A stretch of DNA of 64,000 bases from Aureispira sp050633105 (lineage in GTDB: Bacteria; Bacteroidota; Bacteroidia; Chitinophagales; Saprospiraceae). The notes below the pieces were generated by a model. That model saw only the letters and a list, made by a program, of their open reading frames with translations. It ran no database searches and was not told the DNA's origin. The stretch covers positions 1-64,000 of the forward strand of contig JBOEFW010000042.1 in assembly GCA_050633105.1 (NCBI GenBank), in the 5' to 3' direction. Position numbers and translations under genes: made by a program. Of the stretch, positions 8,330 to 18,040 are shown in pieces (positions within the stretch are counted from its first letter, which is position 1; the number at the start of each line of letters is the position of its first letter).

Positions 8330-9397
8330 ATGTTACTAACAAACAACAGACTCCTAACAATCCTAGGACTAAGCCTAAGCCTTGCTTTCTTTAACAGCTG
8401 TGAGAAAAAAGCAACAGAAACTACTGTAGAAGAAGATCAAGAAAATGTAGAAAAATTATTTGATGACATCGTTGTTCAAGCAGAAGATTTCAAGAACGGC
8501 TGTGGTGTCAAAAGTGTTGACAATTTTTTCAACCTAGAAAATGGCACTGCCCTTAACCAAGTATGGGCAGATGACATTAGTTATCAATTAGAATTGGCTT
8601 TAGACTATAATTATCTTAATCAGGGCCAAACTAACCAATTAGATTTCAGCAGACATGCTGGTACTTACCAATGGATGTCAGGTGCTTTTACTAAGTCAGG
8701 TACACCTACCGACAAAGTTATTATCATGGCTCCATCTAGCATGGGACAGACAACAAACAATGCAACAGCTACTGTTAGCGATTACACACAGCAAAGTACT
8801 ACTTTTGATGGTACGCAATACTGGTTGCCTAATAGTGCTGACGTAACAGTACAAGTAGATAACAACGATTGTATAGGAATTACTTTGGAAAAAGCTGTTT
8901 ATGATAATGGTACGTTCATGATGCCTATCGATGCTGCTGCAACTGTTATGATGGCTCCTTTTGAGTTTGAAATAGCATCTAAACAAACTTCAGGTACTAG
9001 TTATGACATGAGCATGACTGCTCGCAACGATGGAGACAAAAAATTCTCTATTGAAGGAAACATGACATTTTCTGATAGTGATTTTAGTGATTTCACTTCT
9101 GAAGATATTGACAAAGCAGAAGGAGAAATTACTTACGGTGATTTCACCATGCCTTTTACTATTAACATCAAAGCATTATTTGATTTGCTTAACCCAAATC
9201 AAACACAAATCAATGAGATGGTAAAAGTTTCTGTTGAATACAAAGGCATGAAGATTGCTGATTTGGAATTCACAGATGGTAACACAGAAAGCATTGTTAT
9301 TATTTACAAAGATGGCACTAGAGAAGATTTGAATACAGAATACCAAGATTTAGTCGATCGTTTAGAGGTAGTATTTTCTGATTTTATCAATCAATAA
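8330..9397 (+). CDS. predicted lipoprotein of unknown function
   Basis: The 355-residue product starts with a hydrophobic leader and a lipobox (AFFNSC, cysteine near residue 24), so it should be lipidated. The mature part is acidic and rich in Asp, Thr and Asn, with beta-type periodicity and no cysteine-rich or enzymatic motif that I recognise. In the second half the text alternates short strands such as GEITYGDFTMPFTINIKALF. It has a terminator of its own (9466-9513) and is followed by the TonB receptor pair, but nothing ties it to that pair. Confidence 0.7.
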   Translation: MLLTNNRLLTILGLSLSLAFFNSCEKKATETTVEEDQENVEKLFDDIVVQAEDFKNGCGVKSVDNFFNLENGTALNQVWADDISYQLELALDYNYLNQGQTNQLDFSRHAGTYQWMSGAFTKSGTPTDKVIIMAPSSMGQTTNNATATVSDYTQQSTTFDGTQYWLPNSADVTVQVDNNDCIGITLEKAVYDNGTFMMPIDAAATVMMAPFEFEIASKQTSGTSYDMSMTARNDGDKKFSIEGNMTFSDSDFSDFTSEDIDKAEGEITYGDFTMPFTINIKALFDLLNPNQTQINEMVKVSVEYKGMKIADLEFTDGNTESIVIIYKDGTREDLNTEYQDLVDRLEVVFSDFINQ

Positions 9398-9403
9398 GAA
9401 TCA

Positions 9404-9438
9404 ATAAGAGTTTGTTTAAAATTTAAACAGGCTCTAAG
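9404..9438. repeat. interspersed inverted repeat, copy R1 (minimal form)
   Basis: AGAGTTTGTTTAAA (9407-9420) and TTTAAACAGGCTCT (9422-9435) are imperfect inverted arms with two G-T positions, separated by one base. The same arms occur at 28551/28656 and 54565/54617 with longer or unresolved interiors. The element lies just after the lipoprotein stop codon. Confidence 0.75.
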
Positions 9439-9465
9439 CTTGAAGCTTAACGATAATAAATAACG

Positions 9466-9513
9466 CGCACAAAAGTACTCCCTTCCTAACAAAGGTTACT
9501 TTTGTGCGTTTTT
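9466..9513 (+). terminator. strong terminator overlapping a promoter element
   Basis: CGCACAAAAGTA (9466-9477) pairs perfectly with TACTTTTGTGCG (9497-9508), followed by TTTTT. The right arm contains TACTTTTG (9497-9504), a full match to the -7 element TAnnTTTG, 38 bases before the TonB receptor ATG. One sequence may thus both end the lipoprotein transcript and start the next. Confidence 0.8.
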
Positions 9514-9541
9514 CGTTAGTACACTTCTCCAACTTTCCCTT

Positions 9542-11929
9542 ATGACCCGCCTTCTACTTGTTCATTTCTGCTGTTGGTTCCTCTGTTCCACTGTTCTTGC
9601 ACAAATCCCTCCTTCCAACAATTCTAACAAAGCAAAAAAAGCACCATCGTATCAAATCAGTGGCTATATAAAAGAAGCTAGTAGTGGCGAAACTTTAATT
9701 GGTGCAACTATTTATAACCTTTATGACAGCACTGGAACTAGTAGTAATTTAGATGGTTTCTACACCCTAAAAACCAAAAAAGATTCTGCTTATTTACAAG
9801 TTTCTTATGTAGGCTATGAGCCTATTTATCAAAAAGTCCACTTAGAAAAAGCAACCACGCTCCATTTTTCCTTAGAAATCGCAGAAGTTCTCCAAGGGGT
9901 TCTTGTTGAAAGCAACAGCAATCGCCAATTACTGGAAGACCCACAAATGAGTATGGAAGAAATCACGGCCAAACAAGCCAAAGAAATTGCGGCGCTAATG
10001 GGCGAAGCAGATATCATAAAACTCCTTCAACTCAAACCAGGGGTACAGGCTAGTGTAGAAGGTAGTAGTGGCCTTTATGTTCGTGGTGGAAGCAGCGATC
10101 AAAATTTATTTCTATTAGATGGTGCAACACTGTACAATCCTAGTCATTTACTGGGTTTATTTAGCACCTTTAATGCTGATGCCATTAAGAATGTACAACT
10201 TTATAAAGGTAGTTTTCCCGCTCGTTTTGGAGGACGATTATCTTCTGTCTTAGACATTCAGTTGCGAGAAGGCAATAAAAAAGAATTTAAACTAGCTGGT
10301 GGTGTTGGATTGATTGCAGCACGGCTATTGGCCGAAGGCCCTATTATCAAAGAAAAAGGTTCTTTCTTAGTCGCTGCCCGCAGTAGTTATGCGCACCCAT
10401 TCTTAAGAACCTTAAACGAAGGCAATCAAAACAACCCTGATTGGACTACCCTCCCAGAGTACCATTTTTATGACGCCAATCTAAAAGCCAATATAGAGCT
10501 GAGCTCTAAAGATCGTCTGTTCTTGAGTGCCTATTCAGGCAATGACTATTTTGATTATATTTTTAATGATAAAAACTTCGATCTCCGATTCAACTTACAA
10601 TGGACCAATCAAATGGCTAGTTTACGTTGGAATAGACTGCTTAGTGCCAATGCTTTTCTAAATACTAGTGTAAGTTACACTCGATATAATAATGAAGTGA
10701 GCACAACTTATACAGGCATTGCTCTCAATCTTGGCTCTGGTATTCAAGATGCACAAATTAAAAGCGATTTGACGGTTGCACTGGGCAACCAGCACACTTT
10801 GCGAGGAGGTGTTAATGGTATTTATCATTATTTTTCCATTGGGCAACTATCTGCTAAAAGTGAGGACGGTTTTAACTTTGAACGAGGCACCATGCTTCCT
10901 GCGGCACAATGGTCGGCTTATATTTCTGATGAATGGCGTATTAACCCTAAATTATCGACTTCTTTTGGTTTACGTCTCAATAATTTTCATGCAGAAGGCA
11001 AATGGCACACAGGCCTTGCTCCTCGCTGGAACTTGCGTTACTTGCCCCATGAGAACATTGCGGTTAAAGCCTCCTTTGCCCGCAGTTACCAATTTATGCA
11101 CTTGGTCACTCCTGCCACTTCAACCTTACCCACCGATCTCTGGTATCCTTCTACCAAAAATGTAGCGCCTCAATATGCCGATATTGCTGCCGCAGGGGTC
11201 TCCTTTGCTTTGGGCAAATCTTATTACATCAATATAGAAGGCTACTACAAATGGATGTACCAACAACTAGATTTTAAAGACGGAGCACGTATTTTTGTTA
11301 ACCAACGGTTGGATGAGGAATTTATTCGAGGACGTGGATGGAGCTATGGGGGGGAATTCTATATAGAGAAAAAATCAGGGCCTTTGCGCGGCTGGATTGG
11401 CTACACCTTGTCTTGGACTTGGCGTCAATTTGATGCCACAAATGGCGGACGCCCCTTTCATCCGACGAATGACCGCCGACACGATATTTCAGCTGTTATT
11501 TTGTGGGATTTACCTTTTACGGGACCTAAATTCCCAATCACACTCAGTGCCTCTTGGGTTTATGGTTCAGGCAAAGCGGTTACGATTCCTAAATCCCGTT
11601 ACATTCAAACGGATATTACAGGAACCAATCTTTTCCAATTCATTCCTATTTATAACGATCGAGGCAATTATCGATTGCCTGCTTATCATCGTCTAGACCT
11701 AGGCTTAGTTTGGAAATTATATCCTTTAAGTAAGAAACGATTTAAGAGTGATCTAACACTTAGTGTTTATAATGTCTATGATCGAAGAAATGCCTTCTTT
11801 ATGTATATCAATGCTGTTTATTCAGAAAACCCTAATGGAAGTTTATCCGCGTTCCCTGACCGTTTAGAGGGGCGTATTATTTCTTTATTCCCAATCATCC
11901 CAAGTATTACTTGGAACTTTTATTGGTAA
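9542..11929 (+). CDS. TonB-dependent outer membrane receptor
   Basis: This is an outer membrane beta-barrel importer energised by TonB. After a signal peptide (about residues 1-20) the 795-residue protein has a carboxypeptidase-regulatory-like domain (ISGYIKEASSGETLIGATI through SYVGYEPIYQKV), a plug domain with YVRGGSSDQNLFLLDGATLY and FPARFGGRLSSVLDI, and a long barrel ending in an aromatic residue (WNFYW). It has no SusD partner. Instead it is followed 34 bases later by a DUF4249 lipoprotein, a pairing common in Bacteroidota. The ligand is unknown. Confidence 0.9.
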   Translation: MTRLLLVHFCCWFLCSTVLAQIPPSNNSNKAKKAPSYQISGYIKEASSGETLIGATIYNLYDSTGTSSNLDGFYTLKTKKDSAYLQVSYVGYEPIYQKVHLEKATTLHFSLEIAEVLQGVLVESNSNRQLLEDPQMSMEEITAKQAKEIAALMGEADIIKLLQLKPGVQASVEGSSGLYVRGGSSDQNLFLLDGATLYNPSHLLGLFSTFNADAIKNVQLYKGSFPARFGGRLSSVLDIQLREGNKKEFKLAGGVGLIAARLLAEGPIIKEKGSFLVAARSSYAHPFLRTLNEGNQNNPDWTTLPEYHFYDANLKANIELSSKDRLFLSAYSGNDYFDYIFNDKNFDLRFNLQWTNQMASLRWNRLLSANAFLNTSVSYTRYNNEVSTTYTGIALNLGSGIQDAQIKSDLTVALGNQHTLRGGVNGIYHYFSIGQLSAKSEDGFNFERGTMLPAAQWSAYISDEWRINPKLSTSFGLRLNNFHAEGKWHTGLAPRWNLRYLPHENIAVKASFARSYQFMHLVTPATSTLPTDLWYPSTKNVAPQYADIAAAGVSFALGKSYYINIEGYYKWMYQQLDFKDGARIFVNQRLDEEFIRGRGWSYGGEFYIEKKSGPLRGWIGYTLSWTWRQFDATNGGRPFHPTNDRRHDISAVILWDLPFTGPKFPITLSASWVYGSGKAVTIPKSRYIQTDITGTNLFQFIPIYNDRGNYRLPAYHRLDLGLVWKLYPLSKKRFKSDLTLSVYNVYDRRNAFFMYINAVYSENPNGSLSAFPDRLEGRIISLFPIIPSITWNFYW

Positions 11930-11963
11930 ACCATTTCCCTCTTAATTTTTCAACTTTCACTCC

Positions 11964-12878
11964 ATGAAATATTGGCTATTTTTATGCATTTCTTTCAACT
12001 TATTTCTGGGTGCTTGCCAAAGCCTAGAAACTGTTATTGACATTGAATTGGAAGAAGAACCAAGTGAATTAGTCGTAGAGTGCTATTTGCAACAAGGCCA
12101 ACCTTTTCGCTTGTTACTCACAGAGACCAAACGTTATTTTGATCCTGTTAATGCTTGTCCTTTTGTAAGAGAAGCCCTTGTTGTTATTACTTATCAAGGC
12201 CAACGGGACACCTTACAAGAAGCCACTTACACAAGTAAATCCTGTAGCAGCATTCTACCTTTTTTTGATCAGGATTCTATTCGTTTTTACAATTATGGCA
12301 GTGATAACATATGCTTTGCAGCGCCTGGTGAGGAGTTTTTATTAGAAGTTTGGGACATTGCCAATGAACGTTACATTAGTGCCGTCACTCATTTTTTGCC
12401 TGTTGTTCCAATTGATGTGCTCAGCCACAGCGATTATAATTCCACCGATACAGCAGCCATTCCTGCCCCTAAAACAGCCGTTACTTTAGGCTGTAAGGAT
12501 GACGTACAAACACGCAATTATTATCGCTTTACGCTCCATAAAAATGCCTTGTGGCAACAAGATTCTACAGGAGGTATATTTGACAAAGTCGCCATACAAC
12601 CCATTTTTGATGTGACATTATTTGATCAAGGGGTTTATTCAGACGGGGTAATCTTGCAACGCAGTGATTATAGCTTCTTTTTTGGAGAATCAGCAATTGG
12701 CACTATTTATCACATTGATCGCTTTTATTATGAGTACTTAACCACATCTAGAGCGGCACGAGATGCCAATCTTAACCCTTTCTTACAACCCGCTAAAGTG
12801 AAATCTAATGTCCAAGGTGGGCAAGGAATTTTCACGGCGCTGTCTTTTGATCGGTTGACGTTAGCAATCACCTATTGA
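11964..12878 (+). CDS. DUF4249 family lipoprotein, partner of the TonB receptor
   Basis: A 304-residue lipoprotein with lipobox LGAC (cysteine at residue 18). The region after the lipobox, ETVIDIELEEEPSELVVECYLQQGQPF, is typical of DUF4249, as is the C-terminal NVQGGQGIFTALS. DUF4249 proteins are usually encoded directly after a TonB receptor and are thought to be its surface or periplasmic partner. The gap to the receptor gene is 34 bases, so they should be cotranscribed. Its stop codon overlaps the end of the convergent gene at 12872. Confidence 0.82.
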   Translation: MKYWLFLCISFNLFLGACQSLETVIDIELEEEPSELVVECYLQQGQPFRLLLTETKRYFDPVNACPFVREALVVITYQGQRDTLQEATYTSKSCSSILPFFDQDSIRFYNYGSDNICFAAPGEEFLLEVWDIANERYISAVTHFLPVVPIDVLSHSDYNSTDTAAIPAPKTAVTLGCKDDVQTRNYYRFTLHKNALWQQDSTGGIFDKVAIQPIFDVTLFDQGVYSDGVILQRSDYSFFFGESAIGTIYHIDRFYYEYLTTSRAARDANLNPFLQPAKVKSNVQGGQGIFTALSFDRLTLAITY

Positions 12879-13498
12879 GCACTATCTTTTTTTGCTAGGG
12901 GGACCCAGCGCTTAATGATTCCATTAACAGGGGAAATACTAATTTGTTTTTCTCCTTCTACCACATAAAAAACAAATTCACCAGTTTGGTCAATAAGGGC
13001 TACTTTTAATTTTTCCTGATCCTGAAACGTCAATTGATGGCTCATTAACAGGGTGTTTCCTTCTAGTTGTTCTTGTAAATCATAAGCATCTGAAACAGCT
13101 TCTTGAGTCGCAATTCCTAAAACAAAACTAGCATAACCTAAACCAACCAAATACCAATTAAACGTCCAATTTGCCCACCAATCAATCCATCCTTTACGTC
13201 TTCCCTTGTAAGCGATCTTTTTCTTCCGCAGCGTCTCTCCTATAAGGCGCAAGGTATCTATTATCAAAATCAATGCTAATGGCATTAAAACAATAACTAG
13301 ATCTTCCCGAATCACCTCCAAAGGGCTCATCATGATGTCTGTTAAATTAAAATAAGGAAGAATATTAATATCTAAAACCCAGTACTTTAATATCTCCTTA
13401 GAAATACCAATGGATAAGAAAGCCAAGTAACCAAAAGTAGTAAACAGTTGTAATTGCTCTAGTGGTCTTGATTTTTCTTCAGGAGTTGGTTCATTCAT
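12872..13498 (-). CDS. membrane protein of unknown function
   Basis: The 208-residue product has about three membrane-spanning segments (around residues 18-38, 68-85 and 112-130) and a soluble C-terminal part of about 70 residues that may carry small beta strands (GEFVFYVVEGEKQISISPVNG). No family is recognised. It converges on the DUF4249 gene with a 7-base overlap of the two ends and is divergent from ychF, so it is probably transcribed alone. Confidence 0.6.
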   Translation of the reverse strand: MNEPTPEEKSRPLEQLQLFTTFGYLAFLSIGISKEILKYWVLDINILPYFNLTDIMMSPLEVIREDLVIVLMPLALILIIDTLRLIGETLRKKKIAYKGRRKGWIDWWANWTFNWYLVGLGYASFVLGIATQEAVSDAYDLQEQLEGNTLLMSHQLTFQDQEKLKVALIDQTGEFVFYVVEGEKQISISPVNGIIKRWVPLAKKDSAQ

Positions 13499-13595
13499 AG
13501 TATATGGGGTGTTAATTTTAGAATTAAAGATCCTTAAGGTAGATATTTTGAAAGGAATAAACGAATGTTTATTTTTAGTCTTACCTAAATAATTG

Positions 13596-13603
13596 TACTT
13601 TTG
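13596..13603 (+). promoter_or_regulatory. candidate -7 promoter element for ychF
   Basis: TACTTTTG matches TAnnTTTG. Transcription from here would give a leader of about 150 bases. That leader contains an inverted repeat, AAAACAAC (13654-13661) with GTTGTTTT (13681-13688), followed by TTATT, which could act as an attenuator. Confidence 0.5.
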
Positions 13604-13759
13604 CAGCGCTCAATAGAAGTTTTTCTGATTCCTCTTAGGAGCACCACTCTACTAAAACAACTACCTATCGTTAAACACAGGTTGTTTTTATTATAATTTC
13701 CCAACTAGGGAATTCACAAAAAGAAGTAAACAAAACACTTCTATAATACCACTAGATAC

Positions 13760-14863
13760 ATGGCTTTAAAATGCGGCATTGTTGGTCTACCCAACGTCGG
13801 AAAATCTACCCTTTTTAACGCACTTTCTTCTGCTAAAGCATTGGCAGCTAATTACCCATTTGCGACCAAAAAACCCAATATTGGTGTTATTACTGTGCCA
13901 GATGATCGCTTAGTAAAACTAGAAGATCTTATCACCCCTCAACGTGTTGTGCCGACTTCTATTGATATCGTAGATATTGCAGGATTGATCCGTGGCGCAA
14001 GCAAAGGAGAAGGTATGGGGAATGAATTCTTAGGGAATATCCGTGAGGTAAATTCTATTGTACATGTCGTGCGTTGTTTTGATAATGACAATATTATCCA
14101 TGTGGACAACAGTGTTGACCCTGTCCGTGACAAAGAAACCATCGACCTAGAGTTGATTTTCAAAGACATTGAAATACTAGAGAAGCAAGTTCACAAACAA
14201 AAGAAACTAGCCAAAGGTGGTGATAAATCAATCCAAAAGTTAGTAGATGCCTTAGAAGGCCTTATGGTGCACCTCGATGCAGGTAAACCTGCTCGTAGTT
14301 TTAACGACTATGATACAGAGGAAGCAGAGGAAATGGTAAAACAACTACAACTATTAACAGATAAGCCAATTATCTATGTTTGTAATGTTGATGAAGCCTC
14401 TGTTATTGATGGTAATAAATATACCAAAGCTTTTGCAGAAGCCATTGCTGATGAGAACGCCGAAATTATCTTAGTGAGTGCTGCTATTGAAGCAGACATT
14501 GCTGAATTGGATGATTATGAAGAACGCTTCGAGTTCTTGGCTGATATGGGCCTCAAAGAACCTGGTGTAAATAAATTAATCCGTGCTTGTTACAACATCT
14601 TAAACCTCATCACTTACTTTACGGCTGGGGAAAAAGAAGTACGCGCATGGACCATCCGTAAAGGCACTAAAGCACCTGGTGCTGCTGGTGTTATCCACTC
14701 TGATTTTGAACGAGGCTTCATCAAAGCTAAAACAGTTTCTTTTGATGATTTCATCGCGCAAAGTGGCTGGAAAGGCGCTCAAGAAAATGGAACCTTACGC
14801 CAAGAGGGTAAAGAATACGAAGTTAAAGACGGAGATTTATTGGAGTTCATGTATAATGTGTAA
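13760..14863 (+). CDS. ychF: ribosome-associated Obg-family ATPase YchF
   Basis: YchF is a conserved P-loop NTPase of the Obg family that prefers ATP and binds ribosomes; it has been linked to translation and oxidative stress control. The 367-residue product has G1 GLPNVGKST (8-16), G3 DIAGLIRGASKGEG and the altered G4 NVDE that explains ATP preference, followed by the TGS-like C-terminal domain (EKEVRAWTIRKGTKAPGAAG). The length is standard. It is transcribed alone between a candidate promoter at 13596 and a strong terminator. Confidence 0.96.
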   Translation: MALKCGIVGLPNVGKSTLFNALSSAKALAANYPFATKKPNIGVITVPDDRLVKLEDLITPQRVVPTSIDIVDIAGLIRGASKGEGMGNEFLGNIREVNSIVHVVRCFDNDNIIHVDNSVDPVRDKETIDLELIFKDIEILEKQVHKQKKLAKGGDKSIQKLVDALEGLMVHLDAGKPARSFNDYDTEEAEEMVKQLQLLTDKPIIYVCNVDEASVIDGNKYTKAFAEAIADENAEIILVSAAIEADIAELDDYEERFEFLADMGLKEPGVNKLIRACYNILNLITYFTAGEKEVRAWTIRKGTKAPGAAGVIHSDFERGFIKAKTVSFDDFIAQSGWKGAQENGTLRQEGKEYEVKDGDLLEFMYNV

Positions 14864-14887
14864 ACACCCCCTGTCTCTCTAATTAAG

Positions 14888-14931
14888 AACATTCTTGTAA
14901 GTAATAATTACTTACAAGAATGTTTTTTTTT
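14888..14931 (+). terminator. strong intrinsic terminator after ychF
   Basis: A 17-bp perfect inverted repeat (14888-14904 with 14908-14924) around TAA, followed by a run of T. Confidence 0.92.
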
Positions 14932-15071
14932 ATGCTCTTATTCACCAGACTCACAATAATCAAAAGTGCCTTGATCTTTATTTTTGTATTTTTTTGATTA
15001 TTATAATTCTTCAACATAGTGCATTGGAATCCAAAAAATCATAGGGAAGGCGTTTTTTGATTTTGTCATTA

Positions 15072-15101
15072 GAAAAAGCCACTCCTAAAAGAAGTGACTT
15101 T
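15072..15101 (-). terminator. intrinsic terminator of the thioredoxin-like gene
   Basis: On the minus strand AAAGTCACT pairs with AGTGGCTTT (one G-T pair) and is followed by a T run (plus-strand A run at 15073-15077). It lies 40 bases after the stop codon at 15142. Confidence 0.7.
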
Positions 15102-15141
15102 CATATAAAATACCTAAACCTTAATTTCTCCACAACAACAC

Positions 15142-16317
15142 CTATCCCTTCGTCTCAATCATCTCCAATAAAGCCTCGCTCTCCTCTACGTGTTCATTTT
15201 CTTGCTTACTCAACTCCAATTGACGTTTCGCCACATCCCAAGCCTCTTGCTTGCGGCCTAGTTCCATCAGAATCATCGCTTTTGTTTCCAGCGTATAAAT
15301 TGTTTCTTCTAGTAAAATTGCACGATTGGACCATTCTAAAGCACTATTGAGCTGCGTCTTATTGCCACTATGAACATCCAACATATAACGAGCGAGTGCA
15401 TTCAAGCTATTCGCATCAGTACAATGCTTTTCATAGCGAAGTGCCAAGCGGTAATCGCGTTTTTCGTTGCCTCTCTTATAATAAAAATCAATTCTAGCTT
15501 TGAAATAATCCAAGCGCTCAGGCATCAAACGCTTCACATCTTGTAAAAATGTTTTAATCACAGCTTTGGAAGCAGCATTCTCTACTAACTTATAACAACG
15601 AACATTCAAGGCACCTGATAGATAGTTGTTAACTCGTTTTTCTGTTAGTGATTCGCCAAAAGTAGCGCGATTGCTTGCCACGTACAAATAGGCGCGATGG
15701 CGGTAGTCATTATTAACGTAAGCTTCTAAAAATTCAAAATTATCAGGCATAGCCAAAGCAGACAATCCAACGGTTTGAACATAGACATCAGCAACCGATT
15801 GGTACTGCTCATTAGCCGCTTGTAAAGCTTCCACATATTGTCTTAAAAAAGCAGGATCACGCTCGCCCCCTTCAAAACGTTTCTTTAAGGTATAAATTTG
15901 ATTCTCTGGTTTAAGAGCATCTTTACTTCTTTGAATCAATTGCTTGGCCTCAAAAGCCCCAATAAGTCGGTGCACCAATTCGCCCTCTGGATTAAAATAC
16001 AACAAGGTTGGATAGCTGTAAACTCTATATTCTTCTGCAAAAGCCACTCCTTCTCCTTGCTCGATGTCTAGTTTATAACTAATGTAGTGTTGACCAAAAA
16101 ACCTAGAGACCTCTCCCTTTGCAAAGACATGTTTGTCCATCCACTTGCAGGGCTCACACCAAGAGGCATAAGTATCGACAAAAATAAATTTATTCTCTGC
16201 TTTGGCTTTAGCCTTAACTGTTTCCCAGTTACTCCTTTCAAATTTTAAGGGTTGTGCTATGCTCCCTATTGATAGTAGCAAAAAGCTCATAAGAATTCCC
16301 AAGTTCCAATAATTCAT
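15142..16317 (-). CDS. secreted thioredoxin-fold protein with helical C-terminal region
   Basis: The 391-residue product has a signal peptide (about residues 1-21) and a thioredoxin-like domain with the redox motif ASWCEPC (cysteines 54 and 57) and the cis-proline region YSYPTLLYF. The remaining 230 residues are helical and end in TPR-like pairs (ALEWSNRAILLEETIYTLETKAMILMELGR). It is probably a periplasmic thiol-disulfide reductant or chaperone. Single gene with its own terminator. The partner protein is unknown. Confidence 0.8.
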   Translation of the reverse strand: MNYWNLGILMSFLLLSIGSIAQPLKFERSNWETVKAKAKAENKFIFVDTYASWCEPCKWMDKHVFAKGEVSRFFGQHYISYKLDIEQGEGVAFAEEYRVYSYPTLLYFNPEGELVHRLIGAFEAKQLIQRSKDALKPENQIYTLKKRFEGGERDPAFLRQYVEALQAANEQYQSVADVYVQTVGLSALAMPDNFEFLEAYVNNDYRHRAYLYVASNRATFGESLTEKRVNNYLSGALNVRCYKLVENAASKAVIKTFLQDVKRLMPERLDYFKARIDFYYKRGNEKRDYRLALRYEKHCTDANSLNALARYMLDVHSGNKTQLNSALEWSNRAILLEETIYTLETKAMILMELGRKQEAWDVAKRQLELSKQENEHVEESEALLEMIETKG

Positions 16318-16654
16318 ATCGTTTTAGTTTACTGAAGTAATTGAAACCAATAAATCGTTTTACCAACTTTTCACCGCTCCCAAAATAAGGTTTTGATTAA
16401 TACCTTTAATCCACCCTTTTATAAAACTACTTCATCATTTTCATGAAATCTACTGTCAATGTAACCAATTTCAATCCAATTTTGTTATTTCGTTCGTATG
16501 ACAATAAATGTTTCTACAGGTAATAGATAAACAATAATAAACAATAGTCTTAATTCCCAATGTCGCCCAAGAGACAATTACACAATTATTATGCTTTTTT
16601 ACTGTACCTTAGCACCAAAATAAGCTTTTTGTTATCAGGCAGCTCAAAAAAAGG
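16318..16654. other. divergent intergenic region, near-consensus promoter only
   Basis: The 337 bases separate the thioredoxin-like gene from the MATE gene. TACCTTAG at 16605-16612 is one base from TAnnTTTG and could drive the MATE gene. Nothing else is recognisable. Confidence 0.3.
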
Positions 16655-18040
16655 ATGAAATCGAACGAACTAGGAACAGAGAAAATAGGCAAACTCATTA
16701 TACAACAAGGGGTGCCTGCGGCCATTGGATTCATGGTAATGTCTTTCTATATGATCGTTGATACCATCTTTGTAGGGCGCTGGGTAGGCCCTATGGGCAT
16801 TGCGGCCATTACTGTAGTCCTCCCTATTGTGTTCTTAATTGCCTCTGTAGGAATGGCTATTGGAATAGGTGGCGCTTCTATTATTTCCAGAGCTTTAGGG
16901 GCAGACAACGAAGAGTTAGCGCAACGTGTTTTTGGCAACCAAGTTCTCCTCAACACGTCCTTGGCGACGCTTTTTGTTATTCTAGGCTTTCTATTTGAAG
17001 AACCACTTCTTCGATTATTTGGAGCACAAGGAGCTATTATGCCTCCTTCCAAAGTTTATTTTAGAGTCCTATTAATAGGCATTCCTTTTTTATCTTGGGC
17101 AATGATGAGCAATCATATTATTCGAGCACAAGGGTTCCCCAAAGTTGCTATGAATGTCCTGTTGTTACCAGCTTTGTTCAATTTGGTATTAGATCCTATT
17201 TTTATCTATGTTCTAGAATGGGGAATGCAAGGGGCAGCGCTCGCTACTATTTTTGCTTATTTTCTTAGTGCCTCTTATACCCTTTGGTTCTTTTTTAAGG
17301 GGGGAAGTGATCTTAAAATCACCCGAGCAAACCTATCTCTAGATTGGCCCATTATAAGAGAAATGACGGCATTGGGATTTGTTTCTTTTGCTCGTCAAGG
17401 CACCTTGAGTCTACTAGCTATTATTCTTAATAGTGCCTTATATAATTATGGCAGTGAAATTTATGTTTCTGCTTATGGGATTATCAATAGACTCATGGTC
17501 TTTTCTCTTTTCCCTATTACAGGTATTTCACAAGGGTTCTTACCCATTACCAGTTATAATTATGGAGCCAAACGCTACGATCGAGTGCGAGAAGGCATTC
17601 GAAAATCCCTTGTTTATGGTACCATTCTCGCTATTCTGATTTATATTATCATTCTGTCAGCGAGGTTTCCTATTATCTATATTTTCACAGATAATGCAGA
17701 CATCTTAGACATTACTCCTCATGCTTTGGTGGTTGTATTTATGGCAACGCCCATCGCCTTGATTCAACTCATTGGCTCTGCTTATTACCAAGCAATAGGC
17801 AAACCCTTGCCAGCATTGCTGCTGACCCTCACCAAGCAAGGTTTTTGTCTAATCCCACTTCTGTTTATATTGCCGCAATATTGGGGAATCAATGGAATTT
17901 GGTGGGCCTTTCCTATTGCAGATGTTTTAGCCGCACTCATAACAGGAGTTTATTTACTCAAAGCTTATCGCAAATTACAGCAAATGGAACAAGCCACCCC
18001 AGATTTATCTGACCATTTAATAGAGCGAAAGGGGGTTTAA
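16655..18040 (+). CDS. MATE family efflux transporter
   Basis: An inner membrane multidrug or metabolite exporter driven by a cation gradient. The 461-residue protein has twelve hydrophobic segments and the N-terminal MATE signature region (GKLIIQQGVPAAIGFMVMSFYMIVDTIFVGRWVG) with the following GIGGASIISRALG. In the second half SYNYGAKRYDRVREGIRKS is the equivalent loop. Substrate cannot be predicted. The end overlaps the convergent gene at 18017 by 24 bases. Confidence 0.88.
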   Translation: MKSNELGTEKIGKLIIQQGVPAAIGFMVMSFYMIVDTIFVGRWVGPMGIAAITVVLPIVFLIASVGMAIGIGGASIISRALGADNEELAQRVFGNQVLLNTSLATLFVILGFLFEEPLLRLFGAQGAIMPPSKVYFRVLLIGIPFLSWAMMSNHIIRAQGFPKVAMNVLLLPALFNLVLDPIFIYVLEWGMQGAALATIFAYFLSASYTLWFFFKGGSDLKITRANLSLDWPIIREMTALGFVSFARQGTLSLLAIILNSALYNYGSEIYVSAYGIINRLMVFSLFPITGISQGFLPITSYNYGAKRYDRVREGIRKSLVYGTILAILIYIIILSARFPIIYIFTDNADILDITPHALVVVFMATPIALIQLIGSAYYQAIGKPLPALLLTLTKQGFCLIPLLFILPQYWGINGIWWAFPIADVLAALITGVYLLKAYRKLQQMEQATPDLSDHLIERKGV

